Numbered from the stretch's first letter, positions 1 to 9,726 are shown. The stretch: 64,000 nt of DNA from Mucilaginibacter mali (GCF_013283875.1 NZ_CP054139.1:5890001-5954000), one strand, 5' to 3'. A program made the numbers and translations. The notes: generated by a model from the sequence alone, not told the origin.

Positions 1-2472
1 TTGACCACCTTTGACCATGTTTTCCTGAAGCAAATCGAAAAATGGCGGCTACAGCTTGCGGCTAATATCATTGCCGGTAGCCCGAACATGAGTGAAGAAA
101 CGATCAATATCTTAGTCCAACGGCTGTTAAACAGGATCGTATTCCTGCGTATATGTGAAGACCGTGATATCGAAAAATACGAAACCTTGAGGCAGGTGAA
201 AGATTATGCAGGGCTCAAAGCGATCTTCGTGAGTTCTGATAAAAAATACAATTCCGGCTTGTTCGATTTTATCGAGGACAACCTTTCTTTACAAATTAAC
301 CTGGATGCAGCTATCCTGGTAGGTATATTTAACGAGCTTTACTACCCGGAGAGCCCTTATGATTTTTCAGTTGTTGACCCGGCGATACTTGGGCAGATCT
401 ACGAACGATACCTAGGCAGCCGGATTGCAATCACCGCGCCCGGTCAAATTACGTTGGTGGAAGAGCCGGAGGTGGCTGCATCGAGTGGCGTAGTGCCCAC
501 CCCTAAACTGGTCGTTCGTCACATCATACGGGAGACATTGGAACCGTTATTTGAGGGAAAAACGCTGAAAGAAATACAAGCGCTGAAGATCGCCGATATC
601 TGTTGTGGATCCGGAACTTTCCTGATTGCCCTTTATGACTACCTGTTGGAAAAGATCACGCTGGCCTTAATCGCTAGTGGCGAGCCTGATCCGGAGCTTT
701 TGGCTTTAGACAGAACAGGGGCTCATAGCTTAACTTTAAAAGGCCGGCACGCGGTTCTGCTCCACCATATTTATGGAGTAGACATCAATCCTTATGCGGT
801 TGAAGTAACGAAATTTAGTTTATTTCTGAAGTTATTGGAGAATGAAAACTCCGGCTCTGTTAACCACTTTCTTGCTAACCATGGCAAAAAGGTGTTGCCT
901 TCATTGGACGGTCATATCAAAACGGGAAACTCCCTGGTTGATGAAAGCTATTTTACTTTTGATCTGACAGCAATTAACAATGATGAATTGCTGTATAAGG
1001 TGAAACCGTTTAATTGGTCAAATGAGTTTCCTTTCTTAATGGAATCCGGTGGGTTCGATGCCATTATCGGTAACCCTCCCTATGTGCGCATCCAGCACAT
1101 GGCGAAATACCTGGCCGAAGAAATTAAGTTCTATCAGCATCCAACAGCCGGTTATACTGTAGCGCAGTCGGATACCTTTGACAAATACTACTTGTTTATC
1201 CAGCGGGCAGTCCACTTGCTAAAGCCTGAAGGACGCCTGGGTTATATCATACCCAACAAATTCTTTATCGTTAAAGGTGGCCGAGCGCTGCGCCGCTTTA
1301 TTACTACCAGCAGCGAACTATCCAAGATCATACACTTTGGTGTTACGCAAATTTTTCCAAATCGCAGCACTTACACGGCTGTCCTCGTTTTAGGGCCTAC
1401 AGGGAATGACCAGTTTAAGTTTAAGCGCATCAAGCACCTGGCCAAGGAGCTATTCGGCGGCAACACCAACTACCGGGCCTACGATAAAGCCAATTTTAGC
1501 GGAGAGCCCTGGATCTTCCTGGCTGATGAGACACAGGAAGTCTTTGACAAGCTCTATGCTGCCGGCACGGTACAACTCAATACCATAGCAGAAATTACCG
1601 TCGGTCTACAAACCAGCGCGGATAAAATATATATTTTCCAAACGACAGCAGAGACGGATACAACCTATCGTTTCAGAAAAGGAAACGTTGACTTCGAGGT
1701 AGAGAAGGCGATTTGTAAACCTTGTCTTTATGACCTGAGTTTTGGCCTGTTTGATACGGTAAAAGCCAATGCACAGATGATATTTCCTTATACGGTTACG
1801 GATAAGGCGGAAGTGTTTACCGAAGCCTATTTTCAAGCAAATTATCCACTGGCCTGGGCTTATTTGAACGGCTACCAGGAAACTTTATCCAAGAGAAGCA
1901 TCAATGGCTCGAAAGAACCAAAATGGTATCAATACGGACGTTCCCAGAGCCTGACGAAATTTCACGCCAATGACAAATTGATTTGGCCTGTTTTATCTAA
2001 AGAAGCTAGTTATATCTTAGACGAAGCGAACTTGCAGTTTACGGGTGGCGGTAATGGCCCATATTATTGCCTGCTGAGTCGTACTGACTATTCGCCGTTG
2101 TATTTTCTGGCGATTTTAGCCCACCCCTTGTTCGAGGCAATGGTTAAATCTGGGGCCAGTGAATTCCGTGGTGCATATTATTCGCATGGCAAACAATTTA
2201 TTGAAAGATTACCCATTAAGGCGATTAACTTTGCGGAGCCAGCTGAATTAAAGCTACACAACGATATTGTGGCAGTGGTTAAACAGATCATAGCAGCCAA
2301 AAGGACTTATCAAGATGCGGAAAATTCTGCCAAGAGCACCGTACTTGCGCGAAAATTGGCTTTCCTGGAAACAGGTTTGGTGGAACAGATCAATCAATTA
2401 TACGGAATTACAGCTGCCGATATCAGAACAGCGTTAAGTGACCAAATTTTTATAACAGATTTTGAAGAATAG
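1..2472 (+). CDS. Adenine-specific DNA methyltransferase, Eco57I/type IIG-like (5' end cut by window)
   Basis: N6-adenine methylase of the Eco57I/type IIG restriction-modification class. A SAM-binding motif I (DICCGSGTF) lies near residues 199-207 and the catalytic NPPY motif near 358-361 of the visible 823 residues. The visible part opens with the helical segment (FLRICEDRDIE) that in type IIG enzymes usually follows an N-terminal nuclease domain. The reading frame is open to base 1, so the TTG there is probably not the true start and a nuclease domain may lie left of the window. The C-terminal part resembles target-recognition regions of such enzymes. It is followed within 4 bp by a second methylase. 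Family is clear; target site and whether it restricts DNA cannot be told from here. Confidence 0.85.
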   Translation: MTTFDHVFLKQIEKWRLQLAANIIAGSPNMSEETINILVQRLLNRIVFLRICEDRDIEKYETLRQVKDYAGLKAIFVSSDKKYNSGLFDFIEDNLSLQINLDAAILVGIFNELYYPESPYDFSVVDPAILGQIYERYLGSRIAITAPGQITLVEEPEVAASSGVVPTPKLVVRHIIRETLEPLFEGKTLKEIQALKIADICCGSGTFLIALYDYLLEKITLALIASGEPDPELLALDRTGAHSLTLKGRHAVLLHHIYGVDINPYAVEVTKFSLFLKLLENENSGSVNHFLANHGKKVLPSLDGHIKTGNSLVDESYFTFDLTAINNDELLYKVKPFNWSNEFPFLMESGGFDAIIGNPPYVRIQHMAKYLAEEIKFYQHPTAGYTVAQSDTFDKYYLFIQRAVHLLKPEGRLGYIIPNKFFIVKGGRALRRFITTSSELSKIIHFGVTQIFPNRSTYTAVLVLGPTGNDQFKFKRIKHLAKELFGGNTNYRAYDKANFSGEPWIFLADETQEVFDKLYAAGTVQLNTIAEITVGLQTSADKIYIFQTTAETDTTYRFRKGNVDFEVEKAICKPCLYDLSFGLFDTVKANAQMIFPYTVTDKAEVFTEAYFQANYPLAWAYLNGYQETLSKRSINGSKEPKWYQYGRSQSLTKFHANDKLIWPVLSKEASYILDEANLQFTGGGNGPYYCLLSRTDYSPLYFLAILAHPLFEAMVKSGASEFRGAYYSHGKQFIERLPIKAINFAEPAELKLHNDIVAVVKQIIAAKRTYQDAENSAKSTVLARKLAFLETGLVEQINQLYGITAADIRTALSDQIFITDFEE

Positions 2473-2476
2473 ACAG

Positions 2477-4123
2477 ATGGAACCCACCCTAGAAGAAGCA
2501 CTTGATTCCAGGAAGCTGCGTGGTGGCTATTATACACCTCAGCCGATTGCCGATTTTATTTGTAAATGGGCAATTACCGAACCTGCTATTCGTGTATTGG
2601 AGCCCAGTTGCGGTGATGGCAATTTCGTGGAGGCGGTTATCCAGCGGTTATTAAAAATAGGCGTTCCGGAAACCGAACTATTTGGCCGGTTGAAGGGCAT
2701 CGAACTACTGGAAGCTGAAGCGCAGAAGTCTAAGGCCCGCGCGGCTAACTATGGCCTTAATTCGACAACGATCACCAATTCTGATTTTTTTAGCTTTTTG
2801 GCGACTAACCGCAACGAGCGGTTTGATGTAGTGGTGGGCAATCCTCCTTTCATCCGCTACCAAAATTTTCCTGAAGAACACCGAAAGCTGGCAATCAGTA
2901 TGATGCAGGAAATGGGTTTAACCCCCAATAAACTGACAAATATATGGGTACCCTTTTTGGTATTGTCGGCAGGCCGGTTAAATCCTGGCGGCAAGTTAGG
3001 TATGGTCATTCCTGCAGAATTGTTCCAGGTCAAATATGCTGCTGAGACCCGCGTTTTCCTATCCCGGTTCTTTGCACGGGTGACGATTGTAACCTTCAAA
3101 AAATTAGTGTTTAAGGATATACAGCAAGAGGTCGTTTTACTCCTTTGCGAAAAACAGGTAGAGGGTGTTAACGGCATACGCGTGGTAGAGGTCACTTCAT
3201 TGGAAGAATTGGAAAGCCTCGATATTACCGAAGTACAAAACGAAGAGGTAAAGGTACTGGAACATGATACGGAGAAATGGACGAAATATTTTTTAGACGA
3301 GGAAGAGATCTGTTTGTTGCGGCGGATCAAAGCTGATCCGCGCATCCAGCTTGCAGGTAGCCTGATGACGACTAATGTCGGTTTGGTGACGGGGATCAAC
3401 GAGTTTTTTATGATTACGCAACAGGTTGCAGAAAAATGGAATATTTTGCCTTATACCAAAAAAGTTGTCAGCCGTTCGGCACATTTCCGGGGTATTAAAT
3501 TTACGGAGCAAGATCTTCTGGAAAATGCAGCAGCCGATATGGACAGTTTTTTATTCCTGCCGCCCGATGAAGATTTTGCTTTATTGCCCCCCGCCTGTCA
3601 AGACTATATACGCTACGGTGAATCGATGGATTTTCATAAAGGCTACAAATGCAGGATCAGGAAACGCTGGTATATTACGCCGTCCGTCTATGAACCGGGT
3701 GGCTTTGCATTAAGGCAAGTCGGTGATTACCCTAAGCTGATCGTCAATGAAACAAATGCTTCGTCGACCGATACCATCCATCGCGTACGTTTTCAGCCAG
3801 CAGTTGATCCAAAAAAGGTCGCACTTTCCTTTTTAAATTCCTTAACGTTCGCTTTTTCAGAAGTTACCGGACGGAGTTATGGTGGCGGGGTATTAACCTT
3901 TGAACCGACGGAGATAGGGGAAATCCCTTTGCCATTGTTAACCCACACTCGTATTGATTTTGATCGAGTAGACAACCTTATTCGCCAGAGGAAGATCGAG
4001 GAGGTAATGAATATTATTGACCGCGAACTATTGATAAAGCAGTTGAAATTCACGACCAATGAAGTCAAGCAGTTTAGGGACATTTGGAAAAAACTTTCTG
4101 GTAGGAGATTGAATCGCAAATAG
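2477..4123 (+). CDS. Second adenine-specific DNA methyltransferase (Eco57I-type)
   Basis: A class I SAM-dependent N6-adenine methylase of 548 residues. It starts with a helix-rich head (GGYYTPQPIADFI), has motif I (LEPSCGDGNF) near residues 40-50 and the catalytic NPPF motif near 122-125, followed by a long C-terminal region that probably reads the target. The ATG at 2477 is preferred over an upstream TTG at 2462 because it lies just after the stop of the preceding methylase and the protein begins as relatives do. The pair is probably cotranscribed. Two adjacent adenine methylases suggest a system that modifies both strands of an asymmetric site, or one methylase-nuclease fusion plus a helper methylase. 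No separate nuclease gene is seen in the window. Confidence 0.85.
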   Translation: MEPTLEEALDSRKLRGGYYTPQPIADFICKWAITEPAIRVLEPSCGDGNFVEAVIQRLLKIGVPETELFGRLKGIELLEAEAQKSKARAANYGLNSTTITNSDFFSFLATNRNERFDVVVGNPPFIRYQNFPEEHRKLAISMMQEMGLTPNKLTNIWVPFLVLSAGRLNPGGKLGMVIPAELFQVKYAAETRVFLSRFFARVTIVTFKKLVFKDIQQEVVLLLCEKQVEGVNGIRVVEVTSLEELESLDITEVQNEEVKVLEHDTEKWTKYFLDEEEICLLRRIKADPRIQLAGSLMTTNVGLVTGINEFFMITQQVAEKWNILPYTKKVVSRSAHFRGIKFTEQDLLENAAADMDSFLFLPPDEDFALLPPACQDYIRYGESMDFHKGYKCRIRKRWYITPSVYEPGGFALRQVGDYPKLIVNETNASSTDTIHRVRFQPAVDPKKVALSFLNSLTFAFSEVTGRSYGGGVLTFEPTEIGEIPLPLLTHTRIDFDRVDNLIRQRKIEEVMNIIDRELLIKQLKFTTNEVKQFRDIWKKLSGRRLNRK

Positions 4124-4213
4124 CATCATGCGCCGGTTGTTATAAATCCCGCATGGCAAGTTTTACCATTCATAGAGATAATATTTGCCAGGATCATCCT
4201 AATAAAATTAACT

Positions 4214-4240
4214 AACACGGCTGGGCTCGCCAGCCGCGTT
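4214..4240 (-). terminator. Hairpin downstream of the 4247-4531 gene
   Basis: Arms AACACGGCTGG and CCAGCCGCGTT (one mismatch) enclose a short loop. On the minus strand the stem is followed by a T-rich tract, so it probably ends transcription of the minus-strand gene. It could also block read-through from the methylases. Confidence 0.55.
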
Positions 4241-4246
4241 ATCCGG

Positions 4247-4531
4247 TCAGACGCACAAGCTATTGATCTTCTCACTGAGCGCGGTCAATCCTGCTTTTTT
4301 CAAACATTCTTCACCAAACATTTTAAGGTCATTGATGTCTTCTGGTGGAACAATATCTAATAACTCCTTCGCATTACCGCCATCTTTGCTCAGGCTGTTC
4401 TCAATTACACTTGATAACAAGAGGATCGCTTTCCTGTTCACTTTGACATCGATCTTCACTGCTTCATTCATACCTGGACTACATAACAAAGTTTCATAGA
4501 CCTTACTCAACACATTCGTTGCCATATTCAT
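4247..4531 (-). CDS. Small hypothetical protein
   Basis: A 94-residue, mostly helical, soluble protein with no motif I recognise. It lies alone on the minus strand between the methylase pair and the primase-like gene, and two ATG codons (4531 and 4525) could start it. A hairpin terminator follows its stop. Regular codon use and the independent terminator suggest a real gene, likely cargo or a regulator of the mobile element, but no function can be assigned. Confidence 0.6.
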   Translation of the reverse strand: MNMATNVLSKVYETLLCSPGMNEAVKIDVKVNRKAILLLSSVIENSLSKDGGNAKELLDIVPPEDINDLKMFGEECLKKAGLTALSEKINSLCV

Positions 4532-4666
4532 TTCCTTTAAGGGTTAATAATGGCGGTAAAGTTAATTCGCTGTGCTGAAACGATCCTGTTCAAAGTTTAG
4601 CCGGGATGGGTGGATGTCATTTGACTGCTCTACTTTTGGTTTTATAATGTGAAAGGGATTGGTGCA

Positions 4667-5599
4667 ATGGATTTTACAAATGAGACGTTTTCGCTTACCC
4701 AGATACGGGGATTAGACCTTACTTACCTTTTGGAGATGTTGGGCCATGAGCCAACAGCGAGGAAGAAAAATGATACGGATTGGTGGTATTTGTCGCCGTT
4801 GCGGAATGAGCGTACGGCGAGTTTTCATGTGGACCGTACAGACAACGAATGGTACGATTTCGGGCAATCTGTGGGCGGCAACCCGGTTGACTTTCTACTG
4901 CGGTATTACGGGTGTTCAATTGCGGAAATGATAGAACGGATCAATGTTTCTTTTTCCCCTCACCAGCTCTATTTATTTCAGCCGGGGCTGCAACAGGAAC
5001 GTCCGCGTGACAAAGAACGTTTGGCCATCAGGTTTGTAAAACCGCTGTACGCTTACCCACTCAAAAATTACCTACACGAACGGTCTATTCCGATAGCCGT
5101 AGCGGATGCTTACTGCAAGGAAGTGGTCTATGAAATTGGCGGGGGAACTTATTACGGCCTGGGCTTTCCAAATAACATGGGTGGCTGGGAGATTCGCAAC
5201 AAAAACTTCAAGCAGAGCAGTTCGCCAAAAGATATTACTACGATTCGTTTTGGAGCAGATTCGGTGCAGGTTTTCGAGGGCTTTATGGACTTCCTTTCCT
5301 ATCAAACTTTGCACCCGTACCAGGAGCCGGGTAAGACTGATTTTGTGGTACTGAATGGTGCGGGGATGTTTGACCGTGCACTGCCTTTTTTGGAGCGACA
5401 CAAACAGGTCGGTCTTTGGCTTGACAGGGATGTGACGGGTAAGGCTTATACGCAATATGCTTTATCGCTTGGAAGCAAGTACCGGGACGAAAGTGGTTTT
5501 TACAGCCAGCATAAGGATTTGAACGAATGGCTGATGAATAAGGGCGAAGTTCAAAAACCCCGGTTAAAGCATGGATTGCGGCTGACTTCCGGCGGTTGA
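4667..5599 (+). CDS. TOPRIM/CHC2-like DNA primase of the mobile element
   Basis: A 310-residue primase-like protein of the type commonly found next to mobilization genes in Bacteroidetes elements. The N-terminal part (roughly residues 20-95) matches the CHC2-like fold (WYLSPLRNERTASFHV, then WYDFG) but lacks the zinc-binding cysteines. The C-terminal part is a TOPRIM domain with the acidic E of VQVFEGFMD and the DxD of WLDRDVTG. By analogy it would prime complementary-strand synthesis after transfer, or replicate the excised circle. The ATG at 4667 is preferred over a GTG at 4649. Confidence 0.85.
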   Translation: MDFTNETFSLTQIRGLDLTYLLEMLGHEPTARKKNDTDWWYLSPLRNERTASFHVDRTDNEWYDFGQSVGGNPVDFLLRYYGCSIAEMIERINVSFSPHQLYLFQPGLQQERPRDKERLAIRFVKPLYAYPLKNYLHERSIPIAVADAYCKEVVYEIGGGTYYGLGFPNNMGGWEIRNKNFKQSSSPKDITTIRFGADSVQVFEGFMDFLSYQTLHPYQEPGKTDFVVLNGAGMFDRALPFLERHKQVGLWLDRDVTGKAYTQYALSLGSKYRDESGFYSQHKDLNEWLMNKGEVQKPRLKHGLRLTSGG

Positions 5600-5780
5600 T
5601 GAATTTACAGTTTTTATCTTTTTTCCCACAACAGCCCGTAGTTAGATTGCCTTGTACGCAATCGGCAAGATGTATAGTTGTTTAACAACAACTAAAAAAG
5701 ACGCCCCCTCCGAAGTCGGGGCGTTTGGAAAGATTGGGTTTGTGGCAGGTTTTGGATGTTATTGAGTAGTGAGATGATAG
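5600..5780. other. Candidate oriT region upstream of the mobilization genes
   Basis: The 180-bp gap before the relaxosome genes holds several inverted repeats: TTGCC...GGCAA (about 5647-5668), GTTG-TTTAA-CAAC (about 5678-5690), and a GC-rich hairpin with arms ACGCCCC/GGGGCGT (5701-5724) preceded by an A tract. In Bacteroidetes mobilizable elements oriT normally lies just upstream of or within the mob operon. The hairpin reads as a terminator on the minus strand, yet no minus-strand gene ends here, which fits a role in nicking or recognition. No nic site can be identified from sequence alone. Confidence 0.35.
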
Positions 5781-5783
5781 GTG

Positions 5784-6173
5784 ATGGAAGCTAAGAAAAC
5801 AGGGCGAATACGGATCATCGGCTTGCGGTTGACGGGCGATGAATATGGAGTTTTGGAAAGCCGGTGGCAAAAAAGCACGGTAAAGAAGTTAAGTGAGTTT
5901 GTGCGACGGGTGTTGTTTGGTAAGGTGGTGACGGTTAAAACGCGTAATGCTTCGCTGGATGATTTTATGGCGGAGTTGGTTCTATTGAAGAAAGAATTAA
6001 ATGCTATCGGGGTGAATTTCAACCAGGCTACGCACCGGTTACATACGCTGGATTATTTGCCTCAAATGGAGCACTGGCTGGTTGGCTGGGAGCATGATAA
6101 GGAGGTATTGTTCGGGCAGATTTCTGCGATAAAAGAACAGCTTTCAAAGGTCGAGGAACAATGGTTGCAGTGA
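5784..6173 (+). CDS. Relaxosome accessory protein, ribbon-helix-helix (MobA/MobC-like)
   Basis: A 129-residue small DNA-binding protein. The N-terminal half fits a ribbon-helix-helix (IIGLRLTGDEY, then a helix ending SEFVRRVLFG). The C-terminal helix carries the ELNAIGVNFNQAT segment typical of accessory mobilization proteins that sit with the relaxase at oriT. It overlaps the relaxase start by 13 bp, so the two are translationally coupled. The ATG at 5784 is chosen over the GTG one codon earlier. Confidence 0.82.
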   Translation: MEAKKTGRIRIIGLRLTGDEYGVLESRWQKSTVKKLSEFVRRVLFGKVVTVKTRNASLDDFMAELVLLKKELNAIGVNFNQATHRLHTLDYLPQMEHWLVGWEHDKEVLFGQISAIKEQLSKVEEQWLQ

Positions 6174-7453
6174 TCCACCAGAGCGGCAGTTTGCGAAATA
6201 TTCTAAACTATAATGAGCATAAGCTGGCAGCCGGAAAAGCGGTGTGTTTGGAGGCCTCGGGCTTTATTAAAGATGCTTTTGATTTGAACTTTTTTGATAA
6301 ACTACGTCGCTTTGAAAAGTTGACGGAATTGAACCAGCGGACAACGGTAAACAGCCTGCATATCTCTTTGAACTTTGACCCATCGGAACAACTTTCGGAT
6401 GAATGCCTGCGGGAAATTGCAGCGGTTTATATGGACAAGATCGGCTTTGGTGAACAGCCCTATTTGCTATACAAACATAACGATGCGGGGCATCCTCATG
6501 TGCATTTGGTGACGACCAATATTAAGGCGGATGGCAAAGCGATTACGCTGCATAACCTCGCCAAAATCAAATCGAAAAACGCACGGCTGGAAATTGAAAA
6601 AGAGTTCCGGTTAGTACCGGCAGAGGGTCGTAAACAGCAGCAAAATTTTCGGCTCAAACCGGTTGATGCGGCAAAGGTGGATTACGGTAAAACGGAAACG
6701 AAAAGGGCCATCGGCAATGTGTTGAATAAGCTGATTGCCGAGTACCAGTTTGCTTCTTTGCCGGAATTAAACGCGGTGCTGGGCTTATACAATATTGTTG
6801 CAGATGCAGGTGGTGACGGTAGCCGGGTCAAACTACATGAGGGGTTGGTATTTCGCATTTTGGATGAGCAAGGCAATAAGGTGGGCACGCCAGTTAAGGC
6901 AAGCCTTTTTCATAGTAAGCCAACACTTAAAAATTTACGGAGCCAGTTTGCTGAAAAGACAGTTAAGAAAGAGCCGTTAAAACCGCGCCTTAAAAATATA
7001 ATTGACCTGATCCTATTGTATGGGAAGATTGATTTGCCAGAGTTCGTTGCGGCATTGAAGAAAGAGGGGATTGATGTCGTGGTACGGCAAAATAAGGATG
7101 GGGTGGTTTATGGAATTACTTATGTGGACCATCGGCAAAAGGCGGTGTTTAACGGTAGTGATTTAGGAAAAGGATATAGTGCCAAAGCTATCCTGGAACG
7201 CTGCGCAAACATTGGGGCAAGTGAGGAAAAAAAACAAATCGGCGAAAAGGAAAAAATGGGGCAAAGCAGGGCGGCAAAAGAGGGTTGGCGTAGCGTAAAT
7301 GCGGGTCAAAATATCGCTGGCGAGGGGAAAAATGGTACGGGCATGGGGTTAATTGAAACCTTGCTCGATCCGGGATACCAACCGGAGGGAATGGACTGGC
7401 AATTGAAGCGGTCGAAGAAGAAAAAGAACCGGAGGCGCTTGTCGCCGGAGTGA
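6161..7453 (+). CDS. Relaxase / mobilization nuclease (MobB-type)
   Basis: A 430-residue relaxase that would nick oriT and lead the strand into a recipient. The N-terminal catalytic domain has a candidate nucleophile tyrosine in LNYNE (about residue 17) and the metal-binding histidine triad in GHPHVHLVTTN (H111, H113, H115). A second histidine-containing strand, HISLNFDP, begins at about 67. The rest is charged and helical, ending in a very basic tail. It sits between the accessory protein and the coupling ATPase, the standard Bacteroidetes mob order. Confidence 0.9.
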   Translation: MVAVIHQSGSLRNILNYNEHKLAAGKAVCLEASGFIKDAFDLNFFDKLRRFEKLTELNQRTTVNSLHISLNFDPSEQLSDECLREIAAVYMDKIGFGEQPYLLYKHNDAGHPHVHLVTTNIKADGKAITLHNLAKIKSKNARLEIEKEFRLVPAEGRKQQQNFRLKPVDAAKVDYGKTETKRAIGNVLNKLIAEYQFASLPELNAVLGLYNIVADAGGDGSRVKLHEGLVFRILDEQGNKVGTPVKASLFHSKPTLKNLRSQFAEKTVKKEPLKPRLKNIIDLILLYGKIDLPEFVAALKKEGIDVVVRQNKDGVVYGITYVDHRQKAVFNGSDLGKGYSAKAILERCANIGASEEKKQIGEKEKMGQSRAAKEGWRSVNAGQNIAGEGKNGTGMGLIETLLDPGYQPEGMDWQLKRSKKKKNRRRLSPE

Positions 7454-7493
7454 TTGTGAGGATAATGTGTGAAAGATTTTGTGAGGGCGATTT

Positions 7494-9470
7494 ATGTCAA
7501 CTACGGGAGAAAACGATCAGGCGATGCGCAAGATCCTGGATATGACCAGGCTGATTAGTATAGCGGTTTTGGTTATACATTTTTACAAGGAGTGTTACGG
7601 GGCTTTTGCGGGTTGGCATTTGGTTGCGCCGCTATCGGACAGGTTGCTGGGCAATATCGTGCGGACGGGGTTGTTCAGCAATTTCTATAAGTCGAAGCTA
7701 ATAAGCTTGGGCTTCCTGGTGATCGCGTTGATCGGGGTTAAGGGGAAGAAGGATGAGAAGCAGAGTTATAAAACGGCATTGCTGTACCTGGTAACCGGCT
7801 TGTTTTTTTTCCTCACCAGCTACTTTTTCCTGTTGGTGAGGGCCAAGTTGGAAGTGGTAGCAGTCCTGTATGTGGGCGTAACGGGATTGGGCTACCTGCT
7901 TTTTTTAAGCGGTGGTACGATGGTCTCGCGAATCATCCAGGATAAGCTATCCAATGATATTTTCAATAGGGAGAACGAGACATTCCCGCAGGAGGAAAGG
8001 CTTTTAGAAAACGAATATTCGGTGAACCTGCCGATGCGGTACCAGTTGAAGGGTAAGAGGCGAAATGGCTGGCTTAACCTGATCAATCCTTTCCGTTCGG
8101 TATTGGTGACCGGGGGTGCGGGCGCGGGTAAATCTTACTTTGTGATCCGCCATATTATCACGCAGCATATCAGCAAGGGATTTGCGATGATGGCCTATGA
8201 TTTCAAGTTCGATGACCTGTCGAAGATCGTTTACAATACCTTCCTGAAATACCGGCATTTATACCCGCCGCAAACGCAGTGTTACTTTATCAATTTTGAC
8301 CGGCTTCTAAACCGCTGTAATCCATTGGAGCCGGACTCTATGCTGGATATTACGGATGCGGTGGAATCGGCGCGAACGATCCTGATCGGGTTGAACCGGG
8401 AATGGAATAAAAGACAAGGCGACTTCTTCGTGGAAAGCCCGATAAATTTGTTGACAGCAGTAATCTGGTTTCTTCGGAAGTATAACGATGGGGAGTTTTG
8501 TACGTTGCCGCACGCCATTGAGCTGATCCAATGTGATTATGATAAACTGTTTACGGTATTGCGTACCGAACAGGAGGTTGACGCGCTGATCAACCCTTTC
8601 GTTAGCGCCTATATGCGGGATGCGATTGAGCAGCTAGAGGGGCAGATCGCTTCGGCGAAAGTAACCCTGGCAAGGTTGTCCTCACCGCAATTGTATTATG
8701 TGCTATCGGGTAATGATTTTACGCTGGATATCAATAACCCGGAAGAGCCGAAGCTACTTTGCATTGGCAACAACCCACAAAAAATACAGATCTATGGCGC
8801 AGTAATTTCCCTTTATATCAACCGGCTCATTAAACTGGTCAATAAAAAGGATCAGCGAAAATGCAGCCTGGTATTTGATGAATTACCGACGGTAGATATA
8901 AGTAACATCGATGTGCTGATCGCGACCGCGCGAAGCAACAAGGTAGCGACATGCCTGGGTATCCAGGACTTTAGCCAGTTGCGCAAGGATTATGGCAAAG
9001 AGCGCGCGGATGTGATTGTGAACTCAGTGGGTAACGTAGTAGCCGGGCAGAGCACGGGCGACACGGCGAAAAATATTTCAGACCGCATTGGGCGGATCAT
9101 GCAGGACAGGGAAAGCTTATCGATCAACCGCACAGATACCTCGATCAGCAAATCCAAGCAGTTAGAGGCGGCGGTACCGCCCTCCCGGATTTCTTCTCTC
9201 AGTTCTGGTGAGTTTGTGGGGATGGTTGCTGATAACCCGGACTGTAAAATAGAGTTAAAAGCCTTTCATTGCGAGATCGTCAATGACCATGAAGCGCTAA
9301 ATAAGGAGATCGCGGGCTATATGGAAATACCGGATGTGCGTTTAATTAATAACGCCATTGTGCAGCGGAATTATTTACAGATCAAGCAGGATGTACAGGA
9401 GTTGATTCAGGAAGTGATGGAGCAGTTGCTAAGTGATCCTGCTTCAATTCATTTGGTCATCAAAAAATGA
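7494..9470 (+). CDS. Type IV coupling protein (MobC/TraG-like ATPase)
   Basis: A 658-residue VirD4/TraG-family ATPase that hands the relaxase-DNA complex to a conjugation channel. The N-terminus has the conserved Bacteroidetes segment (MRKILDMTR..., then HFYKECY at about 29-35) followed by three or four membrane segments up to about residue 150. Walker A is VTGGAGAGKS near 203-212 and Walker B is LVFDELP near 458-464. It is the last gene of the mob operon, 40 bp after the relaxase. No other channel genes are in the window, so the element is either mobilizable only or carries its transfer genes to the left. Confidence 0.9.
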   Translation: MSTTGENDQAMRKILDMTRLISIAVLVIHFYKECYGAFAGWHLVAPLSDRLLGNIVRTGLFSNFYKSKLISLGFLVIALIGVKGKKDEKQSYKTALLYLVTGLFFFLTSYFFLLVRAKLEVVAVLYVGVTGLGYLLFLSGGTMVSRIIQDKLSNDIFNRENETFPQEERLLENEYSVNLPMRYQLKGKRRNGWLNLINPFRSVLVTGGAGAGKSYFVIRHIITQHISKGFAMMAYDFKFDDLSKIVYNTFLKYRHLYPPQTQCYFINFDRLLNRCNPLEPDSMLDITDAVESARTILIGLNREWNKRQGDFFVESPINLLTAVIWFLRKYNDGEFCTLPHAIELIQCDYDKLFTVLRTEQEVDALINPFVSAYMRDAIEQLEGQIASAKVTLARLSSPQLYYVLSGNDFTLDINNPEEPKLLCIGNNPQKIQIYGAVISLYINRLIKLVNKKDQRKCSLVFDELPTVDISNIDVLIATARSNKVATCLGIQDFSQLRKDYGKERADVIVNSVGNVVAGQSTGDTAKNISDRIGRIMQDRESLSINRTDTSISKSKQLEAAVPPSRISSLSSGEFVGMVADNPDCKIELKAFHCEIVNDHEALNKEIAGYMEIPDVRLINNAIVQRNYLQIKQDVQELIQEVMEQLLSDPASIHLVIKK

Positions 9471-9486
9471 CTGTATGATCGGTGAT

Positions 9487-9521
9487 GTTGATGCACCGAT
9501 AACAGCCATTTCCTACCTTTG
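9487..9521 (+). promoter_or_regulatory. Candidate Bacteroidetes-type promoter for the defence block
   Basis: TACCTTTG at 9514-9521 is a perfect match to the Bacteroidetes -7 element TAnnTTTG, with a GTTG resembling the -33 TTTG about 23 bp upstream. A second weaker candidate is TTTG at 9617 with TACTTTCG at 9637-9644. Either would drive the operon that begins at 9727. Experimental start mapping is lacking. Confidence 0.4.
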
Positions 9522-9726
9522 TGATCGACTTTCCGACTCCTGGAATACTTTTCTCCATGGCCTTAAACCGGGCGATATTATAAAATCGGCATAATATTTA
9601 AAAAATACTGTCGATCTTTGATATAATTCTTAATATTACTTTCGTAAACCTATGCCGCCCGGCAATCCGGACGCAAAATTGTTAGTGGTTGGCCCTACGA
9701 CCGACCGAATCAAATGCGCTTATCAC

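Noticed and set aside
1..4123. BREX or DISARM interpretation of the two methylases
   Set aside because: No BrxL, PglZ, DrmA-like or other partner genes are visible; the genes to the right are mobilization genes. Only a type IIG-like restriction-modification label is supported.
5701..5724. Terminator for the primase gene
   Set aside because: The A tract lies on the left, so the hairpin would terminate minus-strand transcripts, but no minus-strand gene is present. Kept as part of the candidate oriT region.
7494..9470. Full conjugative system
   Set aside because: Only the coupling protein and relaxosome genes are present; no VirB-like channel genes are in the window, so self-transfer cannot be claimed.
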